Source: Thaumarchaeota archaeon casp-thauma3 (GTDB lineage: Archaea; Thermoproteota; Nitrososphaeria; Nitrososphaerales; Nitrosopumilaceae). From it: a DNA stretch of 40,059 bases. The stretch spans positions 1 through 40,059 of the forward strand of contig LFEY01000003.1 in assembly GCA_001510275.1 (NCBI GenBank), written 5' to 3'. This document shows, one piece after another, positions 1 to 8,335 of this stretch. Under the pieces are notes generated by a model, which had not been told where the DNA came from, ran no database searches, and saw only the letters and a program-made list of their open reading frames with translations. Within the stretch, counting starts at the first letter, position 1. Every line of letters begins with the position of its first letter. The position numbers were made by a program, and so were the translations under genes.

Positions 1-441
1 CCTGATAAAACAAGTGCACCTGATGTTATCTCTAAAATGCCTATCATCATGGCCATACCCGTTGTCATTTACTATTTCATGCCAAACCAAAATAAAGAGT
101 GGATATGCTTTTGCCTCACCATTCATTTCTAGTCCAATTACAGTATCAGAATCAGACATAAAGTGAGAATCTTGAACTGTTGCAAATATGGGATTATCAA
201 TTGATGGAATCCCGTCTTTTGGTGGTCCACCCCCTTTGATCTTATCAAGTGGTATGATGTGTTTGACACCCTTAGTTTCCATTATGGCAAGTTCTGAAGA
301 GCCAAAATCAACAGTTTCAATGAGGTTATCCCTAGTAATTTTAGCCGTAGATTCCAATTGAAGTGAAACAGCTAATACTACAAGTATAGTAATAATTACA
401 ATTACAGGTGCAAGTACTTTTAGATTCAAATTTGAATACAT
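1..441 (-). pseudogene. DUF3179-family membrane-anchored protein, N-terminal part, probably disrupted near the window edge
   Basis: Reading leftward from an ATG at 441, the frame stays open for 147 codons to the window edge. Residues 8-27 form one hydrophobic anchor. The next part matches DUF3179 proteins: a DKIKGGGPPKDGIPSIDNP stretch, then GEAKAYPLFIL and WHEIVND. After WHEIVNDN (about position 72) family resemblance stops. The expected segment leading to a Tyr-Cys-Pro-Leu-Cys motif is absent and is replaced by charged, unrelated residues. In the neighbouring frame, from an ATG at 67, the same DNA reads as a membrane segment (GILEITSGALVLS) resembling the second helix of DoxX proteins. I therefore infer an out-of-frame join of two genes. 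The DUF3179 assignment is fairly firm; its function is unknown. Only the window edge is visible, so the join could also be an assembly error. Confidence 0.55.
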
Positions 442-587
442 TTTGTTTGTAACATATTAAAAAATTCTTCCAATTTCATTTTCAATTTGGGTACGTCCTT
501 TAATTCTATTTTCAAAACTGTTCTAAATGCATTGTCATGCAGTGTATTTGGAAATTTAGTTAAAAGCAATGTTGTTATAATTTTTTT

Positions 588-1019
588 ATGAGCAAGCCCG
601 AAAATGTTTCAAAGGTAGAAAACAAAATATCTGTTTGTGATGTACTAAAAGAAGACACTTCAGAAGTGATCAGAAAATTAGAATCACAAACTCCTGCACT
701 ATTTCAGAATTACTCTAATTTGTACACTGCATATCTCCACATGTTTGATGATCTTTTTGGCACTTGCTATATCTCTGAAAAAGAGTTTTTTGATAAACTA
801 AACATAGATCAATCCATATTAAAACAAATTAAAACAAATTCTGAATCGATAAAAGAAGTATATCTAAAAAATATAGATGTGAATACAAAATACATTGATG
901 AATATACAAAGATGAAAATTTCAGCAATCAAATCATTTGATAATTATATGCATGTGATGATGGAATCATATGGAAAGTTTCTATCACAATTCAATAAATC
1001 TACTAATTTAACAAAATAA
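588..1019 (+). CDS. Helical protein of unknown function (phasin-like appearance)
   Basis: This is a 143-residue soluble protein without signal peptide or membrane segment, predicted by eye to be almost entirely alpha-helical. The middle (about residues 38-60) is aromatic-rich (FQNYSNLYTAYLHMFDD). The second half is amphipathic, with evenly spaced Lys, Ile and Tyr (residues 75-135). That profile resembles phasin or PhaE-type helical proteins that coat polyhydroxyalkanoate granules, which some Thaumarchaeota make, but no diagnostic motif supports this and no PHA gene is adjacent. An ATG start is preceded by a TTATAAT-like stretch only about 13 bases upstream. The gene stands alone between the broken DUF3179 gene and a dispersed repeat, in an accessory-looking flank. 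Confidence 0.6.
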   Translation: MSKPENVSKVENKISVCDVLKEDTSEVIRKLESQTPALFQNYSNLYTAYLHMFDDLFGTCYISEKEFFDKLNIDQSILKQIKTNSESIKEVYLKNIDVNTKYIDEYTKMKISAIKSFDNYMHVMMESYGKFLSQFNKSTNLTK

Positions 1020-1097
1020 TTATAAAATCTAACTTTCATACCTGTCTGCGTCCATTTCTATCCCTAATTTGGTAGGGGATCCAGCGGGCTATAATCT

Positions 1098-1149
1098 AAA
1101 GTCAGTGATTAAAAGAACTAGTCAGTATTTCCTACCTTAAATTATAGTT
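1098..1149. repeat. Dispersed repeat, copy 1 (pairs with 35844-35895)
   Basis: This noncoding stretch matches positions 35844-35895 at roughly four of five bases, including the exact 17-mer AAAGTCAGTGATTAAAA. Each copy contains two GTCA half-sites exactly 20 bases apart (1101 and 1121 here), followed by a TATTTCCTA-type block and an AATTATAGT block. Copy 1 lies in the gap between the helical protein and the JAMM gene; copy 2 lies upstream of a zinc-ribbon membrane protein in the metal island. It may be a regulator binding site, an element end or a small conserved noncoding unit. Confidence 0.6.
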
Positions 1150-1252
1150 CAAATGTGTGGTTTTTTACTACAAATATCTCAAATAACCCTTGTTTCACAG
1201 GTCTTATTTAATTCAAAGATCATATGGTGAAAATTGCCATTTTTAGCCTGAA

Positions 1253-1645
1253 TTATTTTTCATCAATTGGGATTTCTATAATATCTGATTCGAGAATGTA
1301 TGCTTTGAAGTCCTTGTTAATGCCCGAGTAAATTATCCATACCACTGGATTGCTGTGCATGAATTTTTTATCAGTATTTGATGGATATGCATCTGAATTA
1401 GGATGTGAATGAAATATGCCTGTGACTTCTATCTTTTTTTCTTCAGCAAGATTATACCCTTCAATTAACTGCTCATTTGAAATTGTAAAATTTACTGGTG
1501 ATTCTTCGATATTTTTTGTTAAAAACACCTCTGAGACAGTGTTATCTTTACCAAATAATATGGCACACGACTCGTTAGGTCTTGCATTTTCAGCATGTTC
1601 TGTTAGAATTTTTTTATCTGATTGTGATAGGATGATTTTTTTCAA
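1253..1645 (-). CDS. JAMM/MPN+ zinc metalloprotease (Rpn11/desampylase-like)
   Basis: This 130-residue protein is a single MPN+ (JAMM) domain. The zinc and catalytic signature is complete: Glu25, then His79-x-His81, seven residues, Ser89 and Asp92 (H-x-H-x7-S-x2-D). In archaea such stand-alone JAMM enzymes remove ubiquitin-like SAMP modifiers from proteins or process sulfur-carrier proteins. Which of these applies cannot be told from sequence. The start is a TTG two bases after the stop of the upstream two-domain cupredoxin gene, so both are probably co-transcribed from the promoter shared with ctaB. The family call is secure; the substrate is unknown. Confidence 0.88.
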   Translation of the reverse strand: MKKIILSQSDKKILTEHAENARPNESCAILFGKDNTVSEVFLTKNIEESPVNFTISNEQLIEGYNLAEEKKIEVTGIFHSHPNSDAYPSNTDKKFMHSNPVVWIIYSGINKDFKAYILESDIIEIPIDEK

Positions 1646-1647
1646 AT

Positions 1648-2742
1648 CTATTCTACATTAACAGTTCCAAGCATCCATGGATGGAATATGCAATAATAGT
1701 CATAACTGCCTTCAGTACTAAATGTAAACTCGTATTTGTCTCCTGATGACATCATTTCTGAGTCAAACACTCCATCTGCATTTACAGGTGGTTCACCAGA
1801 AGTTACTGTGTGTACTGTATTATCTATATTTTCCCAGACAACTGTAATGCCAACTGTCACATCAATTATTTGAGGATCATAATAGATTTTACCATCTTCA
1901 GGAATTGCTGCTCCTTCTGGAATTATAACTTTGACTGGTTCTTTTGGTTCTTCAATGATTAATGTTGCAACCATATACGGATGTAGACTGCACATATACT
2001 CATGTTCACCAATTTCTAAATTAGTTGTATCTAACGTAAAGGTACTATCTGCATCAATTAAACTGGAATCAAATGTTTCTCCAAAACCCTCTGTGCTAGT
2101 TACTGTATGTACAATTGAATCTGCATTAGTCCATTGAACTGTATATCCTTGTGTAACAACTGCAATATCTGGCTCATAATCTGGATTTCCATCTTGAGTG
2201 GAACCTTCTAAAATTTGAATTGCAAAGATTGGTCCTGTCGGTGTAACTTCTTCTATTATTTCTTCAATCGTAACTTGTTGAGGAATCATGTATGTATCTG
2301 GACTCACAAATCCAAATGCTAACCACATGATAATTCCTGTAGCTCCTGCGATTGCAACAATGGATCCAACTGGTTTTACTATAGTTGGGTGTTTCATTGC
2401 CAGGTATGCTATAATGATTGCTGGAAATGCAATTGCCATTAAAATTCCTGCTAATGTAACTGTAAAGTTTGATGTATTCATGGTTCCTAAAGCAAACATT
2501 CCAAATCCTAATGCTATTGATGCAACTACCAAAGTTGTTGCTTTGGCTCTATTACTAGTTGAAATGCCTCCATCTAAAATTCCGACAGATAAGAAAATCA
2601 ATCCTATAAACATGGTAAGCCCAGTTAAGGCATGCATACCATCGATGAATGTGTGTGCAATTCCTAGATAAGAAATTACAACACCAGCTAAGCCTATTGC
2701 TGTTAATCCCATTCCTGGCATCATGAGGTCCCAATTACTCAT
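1648..2742 (-). CDS. Polytopic membrane protein with two C-terminal blue-copper (plastocyanin-like) domains
   Basis: The 364-residue protein starts with about five hydrophobic helices (roughly residues 8-30, 38-58, 66-88, 95-115 and 122-146). Two tandem cupredoxin domains follow on the outer side. Each has a full type-1 copper set: VHTVTS supplies the first His, then YMCSLHPYM in domain 1 and YYCIFHPWM in domain 2 supply Cys, His and Met. Thaumarchaeota use many small blue-copper proteins instead of cytochromes c, so an electron-carrier role in the respiratory chain is a reasonable inference. The gene is divergent from ctaB (heme O synthesis) with a gap of 98 bases, and it leads the JAMM gene. 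Pairing with heme biosynthesis fits a link to the terminal oxidase. Confidence 0.85.
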   Translation of the reverse strand: MSNWDLMMPGMGLTAIGLAGVVISYLGIAHTFIDGMHALTGLTMFIGLIFLSVGILDGGISTSNRAKATTLVVASIALGFGMFALGTMNTSNFTVTLAGILMAIAFPAIIIAYLAMKHPTIVKPVGSIVAIAGATGIIMWLAFGFVSPDTYMIPQQVTIEEIIEEVTPTGPIFAIQILEGSTQDGNPDYEPDIAVVTQGYTVQWTNADSIVHTVTSTEGFGETFDSSLIDADSTFTLDTTNLEIGEHEYMCSLHPYMVATLIIEEPKEPVKVIIPEGAAIPEDGKIYYDPQIIDVTVGITVVWENIDNTVHTVTSGEPPVNADGVFDSEMMSSGDKYEFTFSTEGSYDYYCIFHPWMLGTVNVE

Positions 2743-2840
2743 TCAAAATAGCTGACAGGGCTGAGATACTTATTCCTTTTGTAACATTATGGATCGTATA
2801 GACGAAGAAATTAAATGGCTTTGGAATAGGATAGAGTGAA

Positions 2841-3731
2841 TTGGGATTTAATGAAATAATGGAGATATCCAAACCTCGGATAGTTGTTCTTTTAGTTATT
2901 ACTGCGGTTACTTCCATGTATGCCGCAAGTAAACTAGTTCCTGGTGTTCCTGAACTTGATTACTGGTCATATTTGCACATAATTATTGCAGGAACATTGG
3001 CATCTGCAGGATCTAGTGCACTAAATCACTATTATGATAAAGACATTGATCCAAAAATGAAGAGAACAAGTACAAGACCTATTCCATCTGGACGAATGGC
3101 AGCATCACATGTTTTAATTTATGGATTTACAGTAAGCTGCATATCTGTAATCTATGGTTACTTTGCACTAAATGCAGTATCTGCTTTCTTTATTGCAGTT
3201 GGAATTTTTTCTTATGTTGTCATTTACACTATTTGGCTAAAACGTCTAAACACTTCAAACATTGTAATTGGTGGAATTGCTGGTAGTGCAGCAGCTTGGG
3301 CAGGATGGTCTGCAGCTACTGGTAGTATGGATTTGTTAGGATTCTTAGTTGGATTCCTAGTTTTTGTCTGGACTCCTTCTCACTTTTGGTGTCTTGCAAT
3401 GAAGCTTAAAGATGAATATGCACAAGCTAAAATTCCAATGTTGCCTGTTGTAATTGGTATGCAAAAAACATCAAAATACATTTTAGGAAACACGATAATT
3501 TTAATTCCTTATTCTTTGATTCTATCCTTTATTCCAGACGGAATGGGAATTGTTTATACAGTAATTGCACTAGTCTCTGGCGGACTAATGCTTGTATATC
3601 ACTACAAACTAACAAAGAATCCTACATCTGAATTTGCTTGGAAAGCATACAAAGTCACTGCTCCCTATCTTACAATAATTTTTGTGGCAGTTGCATTAGA
3701 TGCAGCATTTCATGTACCTTTATTCAAGTAA
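2841..3731 (+). CDS. ctaB: Protoheme IX farnesyltransferase (heme O synthase)
   Basis: This UbiA-superfamily integral membrane prenyltransferase of 296 residues transfers a farnesyl group to protoheme IX, making heme O for heme-copper oxidases. The Asp-rich prenyl-diphosphate site reads NHYYDKDIDPKMKRTSTRP, with the NxxxDxxxD spacing typical of CtaB/COX10. Alternating hydrophobic helices cover the rest, and SHFWCLAMKLKDEYAQAKIP in the middle is another family landmark. The chosen start is TTG at 2841; an in-frame ATG at 2859 (residue 7) would lose only six residues. It is divergent from the two-domain cupredoxin gene, and its stop codon abuts that of the convergent small gene downstream. Confidence 0.93.
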   Translation: MGFNEIMEISKPRIVVLLVITAVTSMYAASKLVPGVPELDYWSYLHIIIAGTLASAGSSALNHYYDKDIDPKMKRTSTRPIPSGRMAASHVLIYGFTVSCISVIYGYFALNAVSAFFIAVGIFSYVVIYTIWLKRLNTSNIVIGGIAGSAAAWAGWSAATGSMDLLGFLVGFLVFVWTPSHFWCLAMKLKDEYAQAKIPMLPVVIGMQKTSKYILGNTIILIPYSLILSFIPDGMGIVYTVIALVSGGLMLVYHYKLTKNPTSEFAWKAYKVTAPYLTIIFVAVALDAAFHVPLFK

Positions 3732-4028
3732 TTATTTTTCAAAACCTGGAAAACTTGCTTCATAATCTTTTTCCATCATTTCCTTATTTTCTTCTTCAAC
3801 TTCATCTATCTCTTTTTCAACAATAACTACTTGTATTCTACGCTCGTCTTTTGTAATCCATACTACTGTGATAAGACCTAGAATCTCTAAATCTAAAAGT
3901 AACTTGTTGAATTTGTCTTCTGGAAGTACATGTCCTTCTTTTATCAAATTTTTGTAAAGCTCAACATCTGTTAATGAACCTGCTTCCTGAATCTTGTCAA
4001 ATATTGTATTTCGTAGTAGAATTACCAT
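3732..4028 (-). CDS. Small winged-helix-like protein downstream of CDC48
   Basis: Residues 1-60 of this 98-residue protein look like a compact winged-helix fold: helical segments including FDKIQEAGSLTDVELYKNLIKEG and LPEDKFNKLLLDLEILGLI, followed by a beta hairpin (VVWITKDERRIQVVIVEK). The tail is very acidic (EIDEVEEENKEMMEKDYE). No catalytic residues are seen. The ATG lies two bases after the CDC48 stop codon, which argues for co-expression. An accessory or DNA-binding role is possible but unproven. It converges with ctaB, and the two stop codons touch. Confidence 0.7.
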   Translation of the reverse strand: MVILLRNTIFDKIQEAGSLTDVELYKNLIKEGHVLPEDKFNKLLLDLEILGLITVVWITKDERRIQVVIVEKEIDEVEEENKEMMEKDYEASFPGFEK

Positions 4029-4030
4029 TT

Positions 4031-6199
4031 TTATCCGTAGAATGTTTTATCCCCTGTCTTAGGTACAACGTTAGATATACTTTCTCTTACAGTGTTGTAC
4101 CATTGATCAACTTCTTTAGTAATAGATGGTCTAACTCGCTTCAAACTATTTGCAAAATCTTGGCTTGAAATTTTTAATGAATTGTTTCTCATTGCTTGAA
4201 CTGCTGCCTCTCTACAGAGTGCTGCTAAATCTGCTCCAGTATAGTTTTGTGTTGCTACTGCAATTTCTTGTAATTTTACATCATTTACCAATGGCATCTT
4301 TTTTGTTAGAATCTTGATAATCTCTAATCGCCCTTTTTCATCTGGGGGTTCTACATATAGAACTAAATCTAGTCTTCCCGTTCTTAACAAGGAATTATCT
4401 AAAACATCTGGTCTATTTGTAATTCCAATTACTACTACTCGTGAAGAAATACCCTCTTCAATTTCTGTTAGTAATTGACTTAGAACCGTTTCACTTACTC
4501 CTCCTTCTCCTGATTTGTGACGTGCTAGTGAGTCTAGTTCGTCAAAAATTATTACACATGGTGATGCTGCTTTTGCTTTTCTAAATATTTCTCTAACAGC
4601 TTTTTCAGATTCACCAATCCATTTTGAAAGGATTTCAGGACCTCTAACCAAAATCATATTTGCACCAGTTTCCGTTGCAAGTGCTCGTCCAAGAAGTGTT
4701 TTTCCACATCCTGGGGGACCGTAAATTAAAGCTCCTCTTGGTGGTCTAATGCCCATTTTTGTAAATTTGCTTGGCTCTTTCATTGCTGTAATGAGATTAT
4801 CTGTTAATGCTTTTTTGACATCATCTAATCCTCCAACGTCTTTCCACCATACTTTTGGTCTTTCAACATAAAATTCCCTCATTGCTGTAGGAACAACCTC
4901 GTGCATTGCATCGTAAAAATCGATTAATTTGATCTGCATTGATTGTAATACTTCAGAAGGAATCTTTTCTGTTTCAAGATCTATTTCTGGCAGGTATCTC
5001 CTAATTGATTTCATTGCAGCTTCTCTACAAAGCGATTTGATGTCTGCACCTGTGTATCCGTGTAACTCTGATGACAAGTCTTTCAGATCTACATCATCAC
5101 TTACTGGCATTCCTCTAGTGTGAATTAAAAGAATCTCCAGTCTCCCATCCTCGTTAGGTACAGATATCTCAAATTCTCTATCAAATCTACCTGGCCTTCT
5201 AAGTGCTGGATCAACACTTTCTGGTCTATTTGTAGCTCCAAGTACAATTACATTTCCTCTGTCATTAAGGCCATCCATTAATGCTAATAATTGAGCAACA
5301 ACTCTTTTTTCAACATCCCCATAAGCCTCTTCTCTTTTTGGTGCAATTGCATCAATTTCGTCAATGAAAATAATACTTGGAGAGTTGTCTTTAGCTTCTT
5401 TGAAAATATCTCTAATCTTTGCTTCTGTTTCCCCATAATACTTGTTCATGATCTCTGGACCATTAATGAGAAACATGTTAGCTTCTGATTCACTGGCCAT
5501 AACTTTTGCAAGTAATGTCTTTCCACATCCTGGTGGACCGTAAAGTAAAATTCCACTATGCGGATCAATTCCTAATCTTGCAAACAACTCAGGATGTTTT
5601 AATGGAAGCTCTACAATCTCTCTCATTGCTTTTACTTCCTGCCTAAGTCCTCCAACTTCTTCGTATGTTACTCTAACTTTTCTATCCACTGAAACTTCTG
5701 TTGAAATGTTGAGATTTGTAGAACGATCTATCTTAACTACTCCCTTTGGAGTGGTCTTTGTAATTTTAAAGTCCATAGAATTTCCTAATATCATTACAGA
5801 AATTTCATCACCATGAGTAATTGGTAATCCCTTCAATCTGTTTTTAACAAAATCCGTAAACTCTTTGTCTATTGTAACAGAATCATTTACCGGTATTAAG
5901 GAAATTGTTTTTGCAATCTTTGATGCTACTTTTCTAATTTTTACAATATCATTTAGTGATCCCCCAACATTTTTTCTTGTTTGCCCATCAATGCGTATAA
6001 TGTCTGGAAATTTTTCATCTTCATCAACTGGCCAAACAACTGCACAACTAGATCTTGAACCCATCACTTCAATAATGTCTCCTGGGGTAACTTTGAGGAA
6101 ATCCATGGCTTCAGGTCCAATTCTGGCCCGTTTTTTACCTACATCCCTTTGCTTTGCTTCTCCAATCCGCATCTGCAAAGGCTCTTCTTTGCGTACCAA
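4031..6199 (-). CDS. CDC48/VCP-type AAA+ ATPase
   Basis: This 722-residue protein has the full p97/CDC48 layout: an N-terminal double-psi barrel and CDC48 domain 2 (about residues 8-175), then two AAA+ modules. Walker A GPPGCGKT occurs at 221-228 and 494-501. Walker B reads IIFIDEID around 276-283 in the first module and IIFDELD around 550 in the second. Sensor and arginine-finger segments (GATNRPESVDPALRRPGRFD and the matching second set) are intact. Archaeal CDC48 unfolds proteins, feeding the proteasome. The start is a TTG giving MVRKEEPLQMRIGEAKQ, which matches the usual N-terminus of the family; an ATG at residue 10 is the alternative. It is followed two bases later by the small winged-helix gene and preceded at eight bases by aEF1-beta. 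Confidence 0.95.
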   Translation of the reverse strand: MVRKEEPLQMRIGEAKQRDVGKKRARIGPEAMDFLKVTPGDIIEVMGSRSSCAVVWPVDEDEKFPDIIRIDGQTRKNVGGSLNDIVKIRKVASKIAKTISLIPVNDSVTIDKEFTDFVKNRLKGLPITHGDEISVMILGNSMDFKITKTTPKGVVKIDRSTNLNISTEVSVDRKVRVTYEEVGGLRQEVKAMREIVELPLKHPELFARLGIDPHSGILLYGPPGCGKTLLAKVMASESEANMFLINGPEIMNKYYGETEAKIRDIFKEAKDNSPSIIFIDEIDAIAPKREEAYGDVEKRVVAQLLALMDGLNDRGNVIVLGATNRPESVDPALRRPGRFDREFEISVPNEDGRLEILLIHTRGMPVSDDVDLKDLSSELHGYTGADIKSLCREAAMKSIRRYLPEIDLETEKIPSEVLQSMQIKLIDFYDAMHEVVPTAMREFYVERPKVWWKDVGGLDDVKKALTDNLITAMKEPSKFTKMGIRPPRGALIYGPPGCGKTLLGRALATETGANMILVRGPEILSKWIGESEKAVREIFRKAKAASPCVIIFDELDSLARHKSGEGGVSETVLSQLLTEIEEGISSRVVVIGITNRPDVLDNSLLRTGRLDLVLYVEPPDEKGRLEIIKILTKKMPLVNDVKLQEIAVATQNYTGADLAALCREAAVQAMRNNSLKISSQDFANSLKRVRPSITKEVDQWYNTVRESISNVVPKTGDKTFYG

Positions 6200-6207
6200 A
6201 AAATCAC

Positions 6208-6489
6208 CTATTTCATGTCAACTGACATTCTACTCATATTGAGGACTTCAAATTCACTGACGCCCTCAGTTGATTTAACAGAATTTTCTAATGAATCCAT
6301 TTGTCCTTCTTTGTCATCTAGAATAAATTCGGCTTTTAGAAATTCTAATCCAAAAGCCAATGGTTCTTTGGCATGTCTTTTCATTGTAATACCTTCTTTT
6401 AATGATGATTTGATAGATTCTGCCATTTTATCTAGATCAACTTCAATGTCTTTAGGAAGAATTTTTGTGATTAATAATAACTGAGCCAT
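6208..6489 (-). CDS. Translation elongation factor 1-beta (aEF1B)
   Basis: This 93-residue protein has the size and ferredoxin-like pattern of archaeal EF-1 beta, the guanine-nucleotide exchange factor that recycles EF-1 alpha. Landmarks are the N-terminal strand [21 protein letters not shown], the central [22 protein letters not shown] segment and the C-terminal VEGV-like region ([16 protein letters not shown]). The gene sits three bases after a tiny zinc-ribbon gene, a pairing seen in many archaea, and eight bases before CDC48. The cluster is probably one operon. Confidence 0.92.
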   Translation of the reverse strand: MAQLLLITKILPKDIEVDLDKMAESIKSSLKEGITMKRHAKEPLAFGLEFLKAEFILDDKEGQMDSLENSVKSTEGVSEFEVLNMSRMSVDMK

Positions 6490-6492
6490 TTT

Positions 6493-6672
6493 TTATGGCC
6501 CCTGAAAATTACATGAAGAACATGTATAGTTTCTTGCTGCTTCTCTGCAACTTTGACATCTCCAAATTAAATCAGTACCACAATCAGGACAATTAAATTT
6601 TACACATTTATCATTAGGCATAATATGTTTGTGACAACAACTACATGTTGGTAATGAAATCATAGATGACAT
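6493..6672 (-). CDS. Small archaeal zinc-ribbon protein paired with aEF1-beta
   Basis: From an ATG at 6672 this is a 59-residue protein with four CxxC pairs: CSCC, CPDC, CQSC and CSSC, spaced as two zinc ribbons. It resembles the HVO_2753-type small zinc-finger proteins encoded next to aEF1-beta throughout archaea; they are thought to bind RNA or take part in translation. The frame extends eight codons further upstream (to 6696), and a further ATG lies at 6663. I chose 6672 because the family begins just before the first CxxC. No membrane segment is present. Confidence 0.85.
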   Translation of the reverse strand: MSSMISLPTCSCCHKHIMPNDKCVKFNCPDCGTDLIWRCQSCREAARNYTCSSCNFQGP

Positions 6673-6725
6673 ACCCCGATTTTCTATAAACATCATTTAT
6701 ACCTTCCTTAGAATTTGAGCGCATT

Positions 6726-7862
6726 TTAGCTCAGTAATTTTTTCAACTCACCACCAATTAGGACTTGTGCAGTTTTTATCGAACCTTTCATTCCTAGTAA
6801 TTTTATAATTGAACTAGTGTGAAAATCAAAATCATCTTTTTCTGAAATCTCTTTTATGATCTCTGGCGTAACTGACTCAAATAATTTATTAATTGTTTTA
6901 TTGTCTATTCGCTCTAAAATTTTTCTTGCAAATATTTGTTTTTCAAATTCTTTCCCAAATCTTTCTATCCATTTTTTTTGGTATTCTTCAAGTTCTGTTT
7001 TGTTATTTGTTTTCAAAAACTTGGATATTGCTTGTCCTGCATAAACTCCTCCCATACCACTAGTAAAAATCCCTCCAGCAGTTGTTGGTTTTGCTTGTCC
7101 TGCAGCATCTCCTACAATTACTGTTTTCCCTTCTACAAACTTTGCAATAGGACCTTTTATCCAGATTGGCGCAAAAATTTTTCTAATTGTTGAATAATTT
7201 CCCTTTCCTTTTAGAATCTTATCTAATGTTTCAGCTACGTTAATCCCTCTTCCTGCAACTCCTACTTTCCCTTTACCTTCATTTGATGGAATGATCCATG
7301 CAAAGAACCCTGGATATTTTTCTTGGTCAAAAATTACTTTTACTTTTCCTTTCTTGATCCAATCTGCATAAATTTCATATTGTGCTGATAACAAAATTCC
7401 AGTTCTATCTTTGTGTACAAGTGATGAAACTCCCCTTGCATCAACAAAAATCTTACAATCGACTTCCCCTTCATTTGTTCTAATTCCTGTATCTGTAATT
7501 TCTTGAAAACTCGTTCTGACTTTGATTACTGCTCCATTTTTCTGAGCTTGAAAAGCTATTTGTTTATCTAACTCTCTTCTACTAATTTCAACTACTTTTT
7601 GCTTCTTTGAATTAATTGTAAAACTATTGCCGTTTGGTGCTGTGATTTCAGCCGATTCTATCATATGATCAAAAGTTTTTCTAAATGGAATTACCCCTAG
7701 TTCCTCCAACCCTGCAATACTGACTAATCCTCCACAATGTTCAGGTGTTCCTATCTCATAATCTTCTTCAATTACAAGTACTGAAAATCCCTCTGAAGCA
7801 ATTTCTCTTGCACATAGTAATCCTGCAACACTTCCTCCTGCAACTACTACATCAAAGTTCAT
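6726..7862 (-). CDS. Geranylgeranyl reductase-family FAD oxidoreductase
   Basis: The 378-residue protein opens with an FAD-binding Rossmann motif (VVVAGGSVAGLLCAREIA, a GxGxxG variant written GGSVAG), followed by an acidic strand end VLVIEEDYE. The PEHCGGLVS segment near residue 42 and the VIVGDAAGQAKPTTAGGI segment near residue 245 are hallmarks of the geranylgeranyl reductase family. In archaea these enzymes saturate isoprenoid chains of membrane lipids (or menaquinone side chains), working on digeranylgeranylglycerophospholipid. Thaumarchaeota carry several paralogues, so the exact substrate is uncertain. It is divergent from pth2 with a gap of 66 bases that must hold both promoters. Confidence 0.87.
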   Translation of the reverse strand: MNFDVVVAGGSVAGLLCAREIASEGFSVLVIEEDYEIGTPEHCGGLVSIAGLEELGVIPFRKTFDHMIESAEITAPNGNSFTINSKKQKVVEISRRELDKQIAFQAQKNGAVIKVRTSFQEITDTGIRTNEGEVDCKIFVDARGVSSLVHKDRTGILLSAQYEIYADWIKKGKVKVIFDQEKYPGFFAWIIPSNEGKGKVGVAGRGINVAETLDKILKGKGNYSTIRKIFAPIWIKGPIAKFVEGKTVIVGDAAGQAKPTTAGGIFTSGMGGVYAGQAISKFLKTNNKTELEEYQKKWIERFGKEFEKQIFARKILERIDNKTINKLFESVTPEIIKEISEKDDFDFHTSSIIKLLGMKGSIKTAQVLIGGELKKLLS

Positions 7863-7928
7863 AGATTTTGTTTCTTTATCAATTATTTAACTCAAAAGTT
7901 TTTCATAAAGCCTGTATTTGACTATAGT

Positions 7929-8282
7929 ATGGGAGACATCAAACAAGTAATTATCGTTAGAACTGATTTAGAAATGGGAAAAGGAAAGATAGCCGCACAA
8001 GTAGGTCATGCGTGTGTTCTTGGTGCAGAACATGTAAGAAAATCCCATCCTGAATGGTATGCTGAATGGTGGAATGGACAAGAAAAGGTCGTCCTTAAAG
8101 TTTCTGGCATTAAAGATTTACAAGAAGTAAAAAGACGTGCAATTGATTTGAACCTTCCATGGTCTGAAGTTACAGATGCTGGACATACGCAGATAGCTCC
8201 TGGAACAACAACATGTATCTCAATTGGCCCAGCTCCTGAAAATCTGATTGATAAAATAACTGGTGATCTAAAATTATTATAA
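7929..8282 (+). CDS. pth2: Peptidyl-tRNA hydrolase, archaeal/eukaryotic type
   Basis: This 117-residue enzyme is a full-length Pth2. It releases the peptide from peptidyl-tRNA that drops off the ribosome. Family landmarks are complete: KQVIIVRTDLEMGKGKIAAQVGHA at the N-terminus (catalytic Lys and His region), WWNGQEKVVLKV in the centre, and DAGHTQIAPGTTTCISIGPAP near the C-terminus. The start is an ATG after a short leader. It is followed 53 bases later by the secreted beta-propeller gene on the same strand. Confidence 0.95.
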   Translation: MGDIKQVIIVRTDLEMGKGKIAAQVGHACVLGAEHVRKSHPEWYAEWWNGQEKVVLKVSGIKDLQEVKRRAIDLNLPWSEVTDAGHTQIAPGTTTCISIGPAPENLIDKITGDLKLL

Positions 8283-8335
8283 TTTCTATACTTGTTTGGA
8301 ATAAGATATAACAAGGCCTTGATATTTTTTGAGAT

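Noticed and set aside
2288-2671. A 127-codon open frame opposite the membrane part of the two-domain cupredoxin
   Set aside because: The minus-strand protein is clearly real and the antisense frame has no motif or start context.
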